64,000 nucleotides of DNA, taken from NCBI RefSeq assembly GCF_000721075.1, contig NZ_JOEQ01000038.1, positions 1 through 64,000 on the forward strand, given 5' to 3'. Positions 44,744-53,066 of the stretch are shown here, in pieces. Made by a program: the position numbers and the translations under genes. This stretch comes from Streptosporangium amethystogenes (lineage in GTDB: Bacteria; Actinomycetota; Actinomycetes; Streptosporangiales; Streptosporangiaceae). Below the pieces are notes generated by a model. That model saw only the letters and a list, made by a program, of their open reading frames with translations. It did not search any database and was not told where the DNA came from. Within the stretch, counting starts at the first letter, position 1. Every line of letters begins with the position of its first letter.

Positions 44744-45720
44744 GCCGCCGGAGCACCGATGGACTCTCTGATGACCTCGGTGAGGATCCTGTCGAGAGAA
44801 CGCTGTGGCACCCAGCCGGTGAGCGCGCGGAGCTTCGCGGTGTCCGGGACCCTGCGGGTCATGTCCTCGAATCCCCGCTCGTAGGCCTCGGAATAGGGGA
44901 TGAGGTCGACCCCGGAGGTGGATCCGGTGAGCTCGATGATGAGTTTCGCCAGCTCCATGATGCTGACCTCTTCGGCGGAGCCGATGTTGAACGTCTCACC
45001 GACGGCCGCGTCCTCGTCGAGCAGCCGGAGCAGCGCGTCGATGACGTCCGCGACGTGCGCGAAGCAGCGGGTCTGGGTTCCGTCGCCGAAGACCGTCAGC
45101 GGCGTGGCCGACAGGGCCTGCCGGACGAGGCTCGGGATCACCATGCCGTAGGTCGGGCTCTGCCGCGGGCCCACGGTGTTGAACAACCGGACGACGATCG
45201 TCGGCAGGCCACGCTCCCTGTGATAGGCGTTGGCGAGGATCTCGTCGACGGCCTTGGCGGTGCTGTAGGCCCAGCGGACCACCGCGGGGCTGCCGAGAAT
45301 GCGGTCGGCGTCCTCGCGCAGCGCACCGGAGGAGTTCTTGCCGTAGATCTCGCTCGTGCTGGTGATCAAGATCTTCTTCCGGTACCGGTGTGCGGCCTCG
45401 ATGACGATCTCCGAACCTCGGATGTTGGTCGTCAACGACCGCAGCGGTTGCTCGACGATCAGCTTGACGCCGACTGCGGCCGCCATGTGGACGACGACGT
45501 CGCACCGGTGGACCAACTCGTCGACCATGAGTTCGTCCAGGACCGAACCGTGCACGAAACGCAGGTCCGGGTGGGGCCGCAGGTTCTCCAGCCGCCCCGT
45601 CGAGAGGTTGTCCAGGACGACGACGGAGTCACCACGCGCGAGCAGCGCGTCGGCCAGGTGCGATCCGATGAATCCACTTCCACCCGTTATTAGATAGTTG
45701 GTTCTTGGTGCCGTGCTCAC
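44731..45720 (-). CDS. NAD-dependent sugar epimerase/dehydratase 1
   Basis: 329-residue extended SDR: ITGGSGFIGSHLADALL for cofactor, STSEIYGKNS (catalytic Ser/Thr), YSTAK (Tyr/Lys) and VRLFNTVGPRQSPTYGMVIP. The layout is close to UDP-glucuronate decarboxylase/UDP-GlcA epimerase types; the exact substrate is unsettled. GTG start. It lies between the sugar-phosphate transferase and a second epimerase and probably supplies the precursor sugar. Confidence 0.87.
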   Translation of the reverse strand: MSTAPRTNYLITGGSGFIGSHLADALLARGDSVVVLDNLSTGRLENLRPHPDLRFVHGSVLDELMVDELVHRCDVVVHMAAAVGVKLIVEQPLRSLTTNIRGSEIVIEAAHRYRKKILITSTSEIYGKNSSGALREDADRILGSPAVVRWAYSTAKAVDEILANAYHRERGLPTIVVRLFNTVGPRQSPTYGMVIPSLVRQALSATPLTVFGDGTQTRCFAHVADVIDALLRLLDEDAAVGETFNIGSAEEVSIMELAKLIIELTGSTSGVDLIPYSEAYERGFEDMTRRVPDTAKLRALTGWVPQRSLDRILTEVIRESIGAPAACPR

Positions 45721-45776
45721 GGGTTCCCCTCATCACGTGCTTGGAGAGATCTCTGTTGGCGGGAGGAGGCGGTGGT

Positions 45777-46742
45777 TCACGCGTACGTGCCAAGCGTCGA
45801 CTCGATGCCCGGAACCTGGGTCGTCTCGAACCAGCGCACCGTTGTGCGGAGCCCGTCCTCAAGCGGGACGGGGCACACACCGGGGAACAGTTCGCGCAGA
45901 AGATGGGGAGAGGCCTGGGACTGCCGGATGTCGCCCGCCCTCGGCGGCAGGTGAGCCGACTCGACAGGGCGGCCGAGGACCTCGGCGAGGACGTCTATCA
46001 GGTGCCGGAGGGAGACCATGGTGCCGAACGCCAGGTTCACCGGCTTCGTGCTGGTCATCCGGAACGCGGCCGCGTCGGCGAGGACCCGGGTGACCGACCC
46101 CACGTAGGTGAAGTCCCGCGACTGGAGGCCGTCGCCGTGCAGCGGCACCGGCTCGCCCCGCAGCGCCGCGGAGACGAACGCCGGGATCACCGCCGCGTAG
46201 GCGTGTCCGGCGGTCTGCAGCGGGCCGTAGACGTTGAAGAAGCGGAACGGCATGACCGGCAGGCCGTAGCTGTGCGCGTAGGCCATCGCGTAGGCCTCGC
46301 CCGCGAGCTTGCCGGCCCCGTACGGGCTGAGCGGTCTGGTGGGCAGGTCCTCGTGCTTGTGGGGTTCGGGGCTGTCGCCGTACACCGAGGAGGAGGAGGC
46401 GAGGATCACGTGTGGCCTGTTCGCGCGGCACGCCTCGAGCACGTGGAGGGTGCCCGTAGCGTTGACGGAGTGCGAGGCCAGCGGGTCGAGGAGCGAGCGG
46501 GGCACCGACGGGCGGGCGGCAAGGTGGACGACGGTGGCGACGTCCGCGACGAGGTCGGCCAGGAGATCCCGGTCCAGGATGCTGCCCATCACGAAGTCCA
46601 CTCCGACACCGTCGAGGTTGGCGAGCTCTCCGCTGCTCAGGTCGTCCAGCACGGTGATGTTCTTGACTTCGGGCCGAGCCGCGAGCGCACGGCATAGATT
46701 CGCGCCGATGAACCCCGCTCCACCGGTCACCAGGACTCTCAC
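45777..46742 (-). CDS. NAD-dependent sugar epimerase 2 (GalE/WbpP-like)
   Basis: GTG 46742 overlaps the stop of the upstream glycosyltransferase (GTGA); the longer open frame upstream is a shadow. 321 residues: LVTGGAGFIGANLCRALA, ASSSSVYGD, YGAGKLAGE, FRFFNVYGPLQ. This is the UDP-glucose/UDP-GlcNAc 4-epimerase layout. With epimerase 1 it gives two sugar-nucleotide branches for the repeat unit. Confidence 0.87.
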   Translation of the reverse strand: MRVLVTGGAGFIGANLCRALAARPEVKNITVLDDLSSGELANLDGVGVDFVMGSILDRDLLADLVADVATVVHLAARPSVPRSLLDPLASHSVNATGTLHVLEACRANRPHVILASSSSVYGDSPEPHKHEDLPTRPLSPYGAGKLAGEAYAMAYAHSYGLPVMPFRFFNVYGPLQTAGHAYAAVIPAFVSAALRGEPVPLHGDGLQSRDFTYVGSVTRVLADAAAFRMTSTKPVNLAFGTMVSLRHLIDVLAEVLGRPVESAHLPPRAGDIRQSQASPHLLRELFPGVCPVPLEDGLRTTVRWFETTQVPGIESTLGTYA

Positions 46743-47962
46743 TTGTTCATTCCTCTCATGATTCCTGTCGTAACAAGGCGATCGCGGTGTTCCGCGTACA
46801 GTGCTCGATAAAGGGCTTCGGTGTCCGCGACGAGGCGCTCCACGTTGAAGGAGGCATTGGCCCATCGGCGGGCCGCCTCGCCCATCCGGCAGGCGAGCGC
46901 GGGGTCGGAGAGCAGTCTCACGGTGTGTCGCGCCAGTTCCTCCGCGTCGGCTCCGGCCAGCAGGCCGGTGCGCCCGTCCTGGACGATCTCGGCGACGCTT
47001 CCGACTCGCGTGGAGACGGCCGGGGTTCCGGCCATCCCGGCCTCGATGAGGGTGAGGGGCGTGCCCTCGTTGTCGGAGGTCAGCAGGATCACGTCGGCTG
47101 CGGCGTATACCGTCTCGACATCTTTTCTCCACCCGAGCATGCGAAAGGAGTCCCTCGTAGGCCGGATGCTCCGCTCCACCTCCTCCTTGAGGTCGCCTTC
47201 TCCGCAGACGACGAAGCGGCAGTCGGGCAGGCTCCGCAGGACGGCGTTCGCCGTGGCGACGAACCGGTCCGGCCGTTTCACTGATGTGAGCCGTCCCACG
47301 AAGGCCACGACAGGCGCGTCCAGGGGAAGGTTCAGAGTGGCACGAGCCGCCCCGCGCTCGGGAATCCGGTCCAGCCGGACACCGGGTGGTATAACGACAT
47401 ACTGCTCCGACCGGCCGATCCCGGCCGCTAGCAGGTCGTCGCGGACCTGAGATCCGACGGTCACCAGCCGATCCGACATGGACGCGAGGAGCCGTTCCAC
47501 CTGTACGTACAGGTGGCGTTTGGCCGGTGAGAAGTAGCCGTGCAGGAGATGGCCGTGGAAAACGTGGATCCGGGCCGAACCGACGCCGGCGAGGCGTGAC
47601 GCCGTACGGCCGAGCGCACCCGCCTTGGCCGTCCGTGTGTGGACGACGTGCGGGCGGAACGCACGTATGGCGCTGATCAGATGGAAGAGGGCCCGATAGT
47701 CGTCGGTGGGTCTGAGCGGCCGGCCGAGGCCCGCGACTCGGTGAACCTGCACCGCCGAGTCGCGGAGCCGAAGGTGGTCCCCCTCGCCGTTGTCGACGTG
47801 ACCGGTATAGAGATGGTGGTCGAACTCATCCGGGTTCAGCCCTTCAGACAATCCCATTACCTGGGTAGCGGGGCCGCCGACATTCATCCGGGCAATGATT
47901 TCCATGACACGAATCCGACTGTCGGGCTTCACGCAGGCTCCTTGCTGACAGGCGTGGCTCAC
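46739..47962 (-). CDS. Glycosyltransferase, GT4 family
   Basis: 407 residues, GT-B fold. N-terminal domain MEIIARMNVGGPATQVMGLSEGL; C-terminal donor domain with FVGRLTSVKRPDRF, VVCGEGDL and the EGTPLTLIEAG acid motif (E-x7-E). Cytosolic, adds a sugar to the lipid-linked unit. It is the first gene of the minus-strand operon GT - epimerase 2 - epimerase 1 - initiating transferase - Wzz/kinase. Confidence 0.9.
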   Translation of the reverse strand: MSHACQQGACVKPDSRIRVMEIIARMNVGGPATQVMGLSEGLNPDEFDHHLYTGHVDNGEGDHLRLRDSAVQVHRVAGLGRPLRPTDDYRALFHLISAIRAFRPHVVHTRTAKAGALGRTASRLAGVGSARIHVFHGHLLHGYFSPAKRHLYVQVERLLASMSDRLVTVGSQVRDDLLAAGIGRSEQYVVIPPGVRLDRIPERGAARATLNLPLDAPVVAFVGRLTSVKRPDRFVATANAVLRSLPDCRFVVCGEGDLKEEVERSIRPTRDSFRMLGWRKDVETVYAAADVILLTSDNEGTPLTLIEAGMAGTPAVSTRVGSVAEIVQDGRTGLLAGADAEELARHTVRLLSDPALACRMGEAARRWANASFNVERLVADTEALYRALYAEHRDRLVTTGIMRGMNK

Positions 47963-48295
47963 GTCGAGAAGCTAACTAGGGATTCGGGCCGTTCCGTCCA
48001 CGCCGTCACGGCGGTGGTGAAATGTTTTATCGCTCCCTACCTGCGCGTTATCGAGCCGCGTTGCTCGGTGTGACGGCCGTCCGCGTCGCTTCACGCACAG
48101 CGGGCTCAACCGACGGGATACGCCGACGAAAAGAATCGGCAATGGGGGGTAATCACCAGACCATGGACATCCTCCGGACATGAGGACATCCGTCCCTCGG
48201 CGCTAGCGTCGCCGACGCAGAGTCGCTCGCTGGTGGGTCAAACCGACCGCCGGCCCCTGTGACGTCGTCCTGACGCGGATCGAAGGTAGCCTCCC
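47963..48295. promoter_or_regulatory. Divergent control region of the polysaccharide locus
   Basis: 333 bp without a gene between the minus-strand GT operon and the plus-strand membrane-protein gene, so both promoters should be here. The only clear structure is three direct GGACAT repeats (48165-48172, 48176-48181, 48184-48191; first and last GGACATCC), spaced 9-11 bp. They may be a regulator site. Confidence 0.45.
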
Positions 48296-49552
48296 GTGGA
48301 ATATCTCATCGTTGCCGCCGCCGCAGTGGTGCTCGTCTTTCTTGTCCGTGCGAACCTGGGCGCCGCAGTGGCGCGCCGGGTCCTGCCGGTCCTACTCGCC
48401 GCCTTCGTCGTCCGGCTGGTCGTCCATGTCCTGGTGATGCGGAGCGGTGTCATCGACTACGGCGGTGACAATCTGGGTTACGAGGGGAGGGCCGTTGGAA
48501 TCGTCGAATACTGGAGGCAGGAGGGTTTCCAGTTCGTCACGGCCGATGAGATCGACACCCTCACCTCCGTCGCTGTGCCGTGCCAGGTCTTCGCGATCGT
48601 CATCTACCTGTGCGGTGGCCTCGCTCCGCTCGCCTGCACCGCCATCGTCGCGCTCCTCGCCTGTGCGCTGTGCATCGTCATCTACAGACTTGCCCGGTTC
48701 GTCGGCGCCGACGAGCGCTCGGCGTTTCTGGTGCTCGTCGTCACGGCGTTCATGCCCGCGTTCCTGTTGCACACCTCGGATACATACAAGGACGGCTTCA
48801 ACGCATTTCTCGTGGTGACCAGCATCGGCCTGGGAGTTTCGCTTTCACGACGATTCGACCTGCACAGGCTCCTCATGCTCGTCCCGCTGCTGTGGGCCCT
48901 GTGGTACGTGCGGCCGTACATGGTGTTCATGTGCGCGGTGCCGCTGATCCTTGGCCTGGTGGGTCTCAAGAGCGTGTTCTCCCCGCAGCGCATGCTCGTC
49001 TTCGCGATGCTGCTGGTATCCGCCGTGTTCGTTTTCGGGGGCGTTTACGGGGAAGCCCAGATCGAGGCGGCCCAGGAGCAGCTTGAGAACGGCCAGTCGG
49101 CGGCCGTCCGTCGTGCCAACGGGGACGGGAGGTCGGGCGTCGTCTTCGAAGACGGCGGCGACCCGTGGAACGCGCTCGGCTCCAAGGTGCTCTACACGCT
49201 CCTGTCCCCGTTCCCCTGGACCGAGGGCGGCCTGATATTGCATCTCGGGAAGATAGACGTTCTTATCTGGTATTTCCTTCTTTACAGCGCGGCGCGCGGG
49301 TGCCGCCGGCTGTGGCGCCGTGACCGCACGACACTCCTGATCCTCATGTCGTTCATCATCCCGGGCACGATCGTCTACGCCAGCACCATGGCCAACATCG
49401 GCCTGATCTTCCGGCAACGCATACCGATCGTCCTGGTCACGAGTGTGCTCGCCGCAGTGGCGTGGAGCAGGAGCTCACGGGGCGAGGAGCAGCCCGCGGC
49501 CTCTCCCTCATGCGGGCGGCCTGCCGATGACGGTGTCTCGAAGGTGATCTGA
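48296..49552 (+). CDS. Polytopic membrane protein, possible polysaccharide polymerase
   Basis: GTG 48296 with AAGG upstream. 418 residues with about ten membrane segments and a central soluble loop (~250-290, EAQIEAAQEQLENG). LVVTAFMPAFLLHTSDTYKDG is the best conserved-looking stretch and resembles loops of Wzy/O-antigen polymerase-like proteins, but no signature is decisive. Its place between glycosyltransferase genes supports a role in polymer assembly. Confidence 0.6.
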   Translation: MEYLIVAAAAVVLVFLVRANLGAAVARRVLPVLLAAFVVRLVVHVLVMRSGVIDYGGDNLGYEGRAVGIVEYWRQEGFQFVTADEIDTLTSVAVPCQVFAIVIYLCGGLAPLACTAIVALLACALCIVIYRLARFVGADERSAFLVLVVTAFMPAFLLHTSDTYKDGFNAFLVVTSIGLGVSLSRRFDLHRLLMLVPLLWALWYVRPYMVFMCAVPLILGLVGLKSVFSPQRMLVFAMLLVSAVFVFGGVYGEAQIEAAQEQLENGQSAAVRRANGDGRSGVVFEDGGDPWNALGSKVLYTLLSPFPWTEGGLILHLGKIDVLIWYFLLYSAARGCRRLWRRDRTTLLILMSFIIPGTIVYASTMANIGLIFRQRIPIVLVTSVLAAVAWSRSSRGEEQPAASPSCGRPADDGVSKVI

Positions 49553-49980
49553 CGGCGCGACCGGGCCGGGTCGCCGGAGGAAGCGCGGCCGGTGCTCCAA
49601 CGCCGGAACCATACCTCCGACATGACCAACGTTAGCCGAACCTTTCGCCGGTGCATGCTGATCATCACGGCTGCGCGCCCGCCGTCCGCCGTAGCATCGG
49701 TCACGATACGACAGCCTGCGAATTCGCTTCAGGACGGATGGTTCGATCGCACGGCACCGAGCCGGCTCGAAGAGCCCGCGCGCGGTCTGCTCCGACTGCC
49801 GCACGTTTCCAGGATCCGCCCTTTCCCGAGATGGGAGCCATGTGGTGATGATGCACCGGATCGACGTGAGTGCGGTCCTCGGCCTGGTCCTTGCCGGACG
49901 GCGGGCAGGCGACGATCGACCGCGCGGGGGAGCCGTCGTACCGCCTGATGTCTTCGCGACAGTGGTGTGAGGTGTGCCGG
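49553..49980. other. Gene-free interval before the GT2 gene
   Basis: 428 bp. Open frames here are short, Arg/Pro-rich and overlap on both strands, which marks them as noncoding. I see no hairpin, repeat or element. It may hold the promoter of the GT2 gene. Confidence 0.4.
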
Positions 49981-50895
49981 ATGCTGGTCACCGTTCTCAC
50001 TCCCACGTTCAACCGGGCAGGGTATCTCCCGGAACTCCACGCGAGCCTATTGCGTCAGGACATGGACCTGGAATGGGTCGTCATCGACGACGGGTCGACC
50101 GACGACACCAAAGATGTCATGGAAGAACTGGCCCGGATCAGCCCGTTCCCGGTCCGCTTTCAGTGGCAGCCGAACGGTGGGAAGCACTCGGCGTTCAATC
50201 ACGGGGTCTCGATGGCCCGCGGCGAGCTGATCGCTCAGATCGACTCGGACGACCTGCTCGTTCCCGGCGGGCTGCGCCGCCTCCTGGACCATTGGTCCGA
50301 TATCGGGGGCAGCCGGCGGTACGCCGGGGTCGCCGGCCTCTGCGTGGACGAGCGGGGGCACGTCGTCGGTGAGAGATTCCCGCGCGACGTGATCGATGCA
50401 AGCTGGCAGGAAGCGGTCTATCGGTATTCCACGGCCGGCGACAAACCGAGAATGTACAGAACCGATGTCCTCCGCGCGCATCCCTTTCCCCTGAGAACGG
50501 GGTACGTCGCCGAAAGCGTGCTCTGGCGGGCGATCGGAAGAAATTATCTGACGCGCCACGTCAACGAGCAGGTCGTCGTGTGCCGTATGTCCGCGCAGAA
50601 TCGACTGACCCGGCGTCCCTTCGCCGAGATCGCCTCTGGGGCCGTCATGCAGCACGGCATCACCCTCGCGGAGGACATCGCATGGCTGCGCTTCAGGCCG
50701 GTTCATTTCGTCAGGGCCGCGGTGAACCTCTCGCGGGCCTGTTTCCATCAGAAGGAACCGGTGTGGCGCTGCTCCCGCGGTTTCGACGCGGTGGCCGCCA
50801 GAGCTCTGAGCCTGGGCTCGATACCACTTGGCTGGGTGTTCTACCGAATGGACCTGCTCTCCTCTGGCCCAGGAGAAAGTCATCATGAGCATTGA
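49981..50895 (+). CDS. Glycosyltransferase, GT2 family
   Basis: ATG 49981 follows GAGG. 304 residues, GT-A fold: VTVLTPTFNRAGYLPELHAS, VVIDDGSTDDTKD, HSAFNHGVSMARGELIAQID and the metal motif DSDD. The C-terminal half is less conserved. It adds one sugar to the growing unit from a nucleotide sugar. The upstream open extension to 49870 lacks coding character. Confidence 0.88.
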   Translation: MLVTVLTPTFNRAGYLPELHASLLRQDMDLEWVVIDDGSTDDTKDVMEELARISPFPVRFQWQPNGGKHSAFNHGVSMARGELIAQIDSDDLLVPGGLRRLLDHWSDIGGSRRYAGVAGLCVDERGHVVGERFPRDVIDASWQEAVYRYSTAGDKPRMYRTDVLRAHPFPLRTGYVAESVLWRAIGRNYLTRHVNEQVVVCRMSAQNRLTRRPFAEIASGAVMQHGITLAEDIAWLRFRPVHFVRAAVNLSRACFHQKEPVWRCSRGFDAVAARALSLGSIPLGWVFYRMDLLSSGPGESHHEH

Positions 50896-50905
50896 GGGGA
50901 GACTC

Positions 50906-50925
50906 GGCCCTCCCGGCTGAGGGCC
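50906..50925. terminator. Hairpin between convergent GT2 and flippase genes
   Basis: GGCCCTC-ccggct-GAGGGCC, seven perfect pairs, eleven bases after the GT2 stop. Confidence 0.6.
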
Positions 50926-51009
50926 CGTGACATCCGTGACCGGTGTCTTATCACTGCCACCGCCAGCCCCCGGGCGCCTCCGCCGACCTCCCCTGGAAGG
51001 AACGCGGCA

Positions 51010-52326
51010 TCAGGCATCATGGCGGCGCCACCGGGCGATCAGGCCGGAATCCGTTAGCGGTGCCAGTACCGAACGCGCCTCGGACAGGCGAGGCAGGAGA
51101 TCGCGTAGCGGGAGGTGTGCCGAACGCGTGAACCATGCCACTTCGAGCAAGGCCATGAGGATGTAGGCGACGCTGGACGCGAGGGCGGCGCCCAGCGCGC
51201 CCCAGCGAGGAATCAACACCAGGTTGAGCAGGACGTTGATGGTCAGCGCGCCGACGGCGATGACAGTCATGGAGATCGGCCGGGCGAGCCGTACGAGATG
51301 CTGCTCGACCAATCGGATCACCGAAAGCGCGATCATTCCGGGGGCCAGTGCCAGCAGCGGTATGACGCTACCGGCGAAAGGCCGGCCGTAGACCAGCGGG
51401 ATCAGCACGGGGGAGACGGCCGCCAGGATCCCGATGAAGGCTGTGGAGAGAAGCAGGTTGAGCCAGAGGGCGCGGACGGTGATCTGCTCGGCCTGCCGGA
51501 TGTCGCCATAGGCCTGCAGGGGAAGCATGACCCGGGTGATCGCCTCTGCCGGGATGCAGGCAAGGGAGAGCGTCGTGACCGCGACGGTGTAGATCCCGAC
51601 CGTGGCGGCGGAGTCGAGGGCGTTTATCAGCAGGGTGTCAACGGTCATCAGGAGATAGAAGGCCACCAGCCCGATGTGGTAGCGGCTTCCCATGGCGAGC
51701 TGGCGGCAGGCGAGCCGACCGTCCGTCAGCAGGGGACGTGGGCGGAGCGCCCGGATGAGAAGGATGAAAGGAAGGACCACTGACATCGTCCAGCACACGA
51801 TGACGCTGGTCACCGTGACGTGGCCGGTGGCCGCCAAGACCAGAAGGGGGAGGCACTGGATCGACGCGGCGGCGACGGTACCGCGGTTGATGATGTCCAC
51901 CTGTGATCGCAGCAGCGCGATGCCTTTGAGATTCGTGGCCGCCACGCCGAAAGGCACGGTCAGCAGTGCCAGGCCGAGCAGCGGAGACGTCGTCGGCATG
52001 GCGCCGACACGCATCAGCGTCAGCGCGATCAGTGTGGTGGCCGTCCCCGAGAGCAGGCCGATTACCAGGCCGTTCGCGAGAAGACTGCGGTGCCGTGCCC
52101 GGTCCGTCCACAGATAGATCTGTGCTTTCTCGACAGACAGGTGCCCCAGCAGGATGGCGGTGAGCGTCGTGGTCGCGATGACCGAGTAGGTTCCCCGCCC
52201 CTCGGGCTGAAGGATCCGTGCGATCAGCACGCCCGTCACCGTGCCCAGCAACACCTGGACCGCATGGCTCCCGACGGTCTGGAGCACCCTGCTGAGGGAG
52301 GAGCTCAGGTCTGCGGTAGGGGGCAT
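51010..52326 (-). CDS. Polysaccharide flippase (Wzx/MATE-like)
   Basis: ATG 52326. 438 residues with about twelve to fourteen membrane segments. LLGTVTGVLIARILQPEGRGTYSV is the typical first helix pair of oligosaccharide flippases; later RWGALGAALASSVAYILMAL matches the polysaccharide-synthase C-terminal half. It moves the lipid-linked repeat unit across the membrane. Its 5' side touches the recombined asnB/GT scar, so its promoter context may be new. Confidence 0.88.
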   Translation of the reverse strand: MPPTADLSSSLSRVLQTVGSHAVQVLLGTVTGVLIARILQPEGRGTYSVIATTTLTAILLGHLSVEKAQIYLWTDRARHRSLLANGLVIGLLSGTATTLIALTLMRVGAMPTTSPLLGLALLTVPFGVAATNLKGIALLRSQVDIINRGTVAAASIQCLPLLVLAATGHVTVTSVIVCWTMSVVLPFILLIRALRPRPLLTDGRLACRQLAMGSRYHIGLVAFYLLMTVDTLLINALDSAATVGIYTVAVTTLSLACIPAEAITRVMLPLQAYGDIRQAEQITVRALWLNLLLSTAFIGILAAVSPVLIPLVYGRPFAGSVIPLLALAPGMIALSVIRLVEQHLVRLARPISMTVIAVGALTINVLLNLVLIPRWGALGAALASSVAYILMALLEVAWFTRSAHLPLRDLLPRLSEARSVLAPLTDSGLIARWRRHDA

Positions 52327-52420
52327 CGGAAGCCTGTCCGGACGCCGCGGGATGACCGCTCGGTTGAACGGCCGATCCGGTTGACCTCGGTGGATATTGA
52401 TCCGGAGGGAGAGGCGTGAT

Positions 52421-52634
52421 GGACGAGTTCGGGGTCTGGGTGTGATGTTGTGGCCATTCCGGCTATTCCACACATCAGGTCTCCAGGAGTCGGTGGTACA
52501 GGTTGACGTGCTAAGTGGTCATGGCGGTTGCGCCGAGGTTCCTGCGCGCCCAGGCGCGTGCCGCGGTCGCCAGCGTGGTGGCGTGCTGGGGGTGGGTGAG
52601 CAGGTGGGTGATGGCTTCGGCCAAGGCTGCGGGG
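52421..52634. repeat. 214-bp direct repeat, copy A (with 54928-55141)
   Basis: This segment matches 54928-55141 without gaps at about 202 of 214 positions, the differences being nearly all transitions. It spans the last ~50 codons of a glycosyltransferase and the first ~18 codons of asnB (minus strand, asnB start ATG at 52475). In this copy the GT reading frame has a premature TAG (52511-52513) and the asnB frame leaves homology soon after MCGIAGM. Confidence 0.93.
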
Positions 52635-53066
52635 CTGGCTTCTCGGACCTCGGTGCCCGGCGACGACGATCGGAACCCGTGCCAGCCGTGCGGTCACTGC
52701 GCCGATCATGTAACTCTCGTACGTGAACCCGTGCAGCAGAACGACGAGGCGGGCGAAGGCCACCAGGTTCCACCCTGGGGCCGGCAGCCCTGACGGCTTG
52801 CGGTCGAAACCGAGATGATGGACGCCGATCCCTGCCTCGCGCAGAGTCTGCTCGTGAGGACCGCCTTTCGACAGTAGAAGGACGTGGACCTCGATGCTTC
52901 TGAGACACAGTTCTCTCGCCAGTAGGGACAGCTGTTTCTCCGCGCCTCCCAGCTCCAGCTGTCCGATGAGAAACGCGACGCGCCGCAGGCCGGCCTGCTC
53001 TCCTCGTACCGCAGAGAGCCTCTCGTTGATCGTGCGGCTGGCGGGCGGTTCCGCGTGCCGGGTCAT
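52511..53066 (-). pseudogene. Broken GT4 glycosyltransferase (N-terminus fused out of frame to a C-terminus)
   Basis: ATG 53066 overlaps the asnB stop. In frame it encodes a good N-terminal GT4 domain: LRRVAFLIGQLELGGAEKQL, VHVLLLSKGGPHEQTL, and TARLARVPIVVAGHRG. Near 52635-52660 this is joined, out of frame, to the last ~45 codons of another GT (AALAEAITHLLTHPQHATTL in the other frame), losing ~200 central residues including the donor site. The C-terminal part also has an early TAG. It is therefore inactive as a transferase. Confidence 0.88.
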
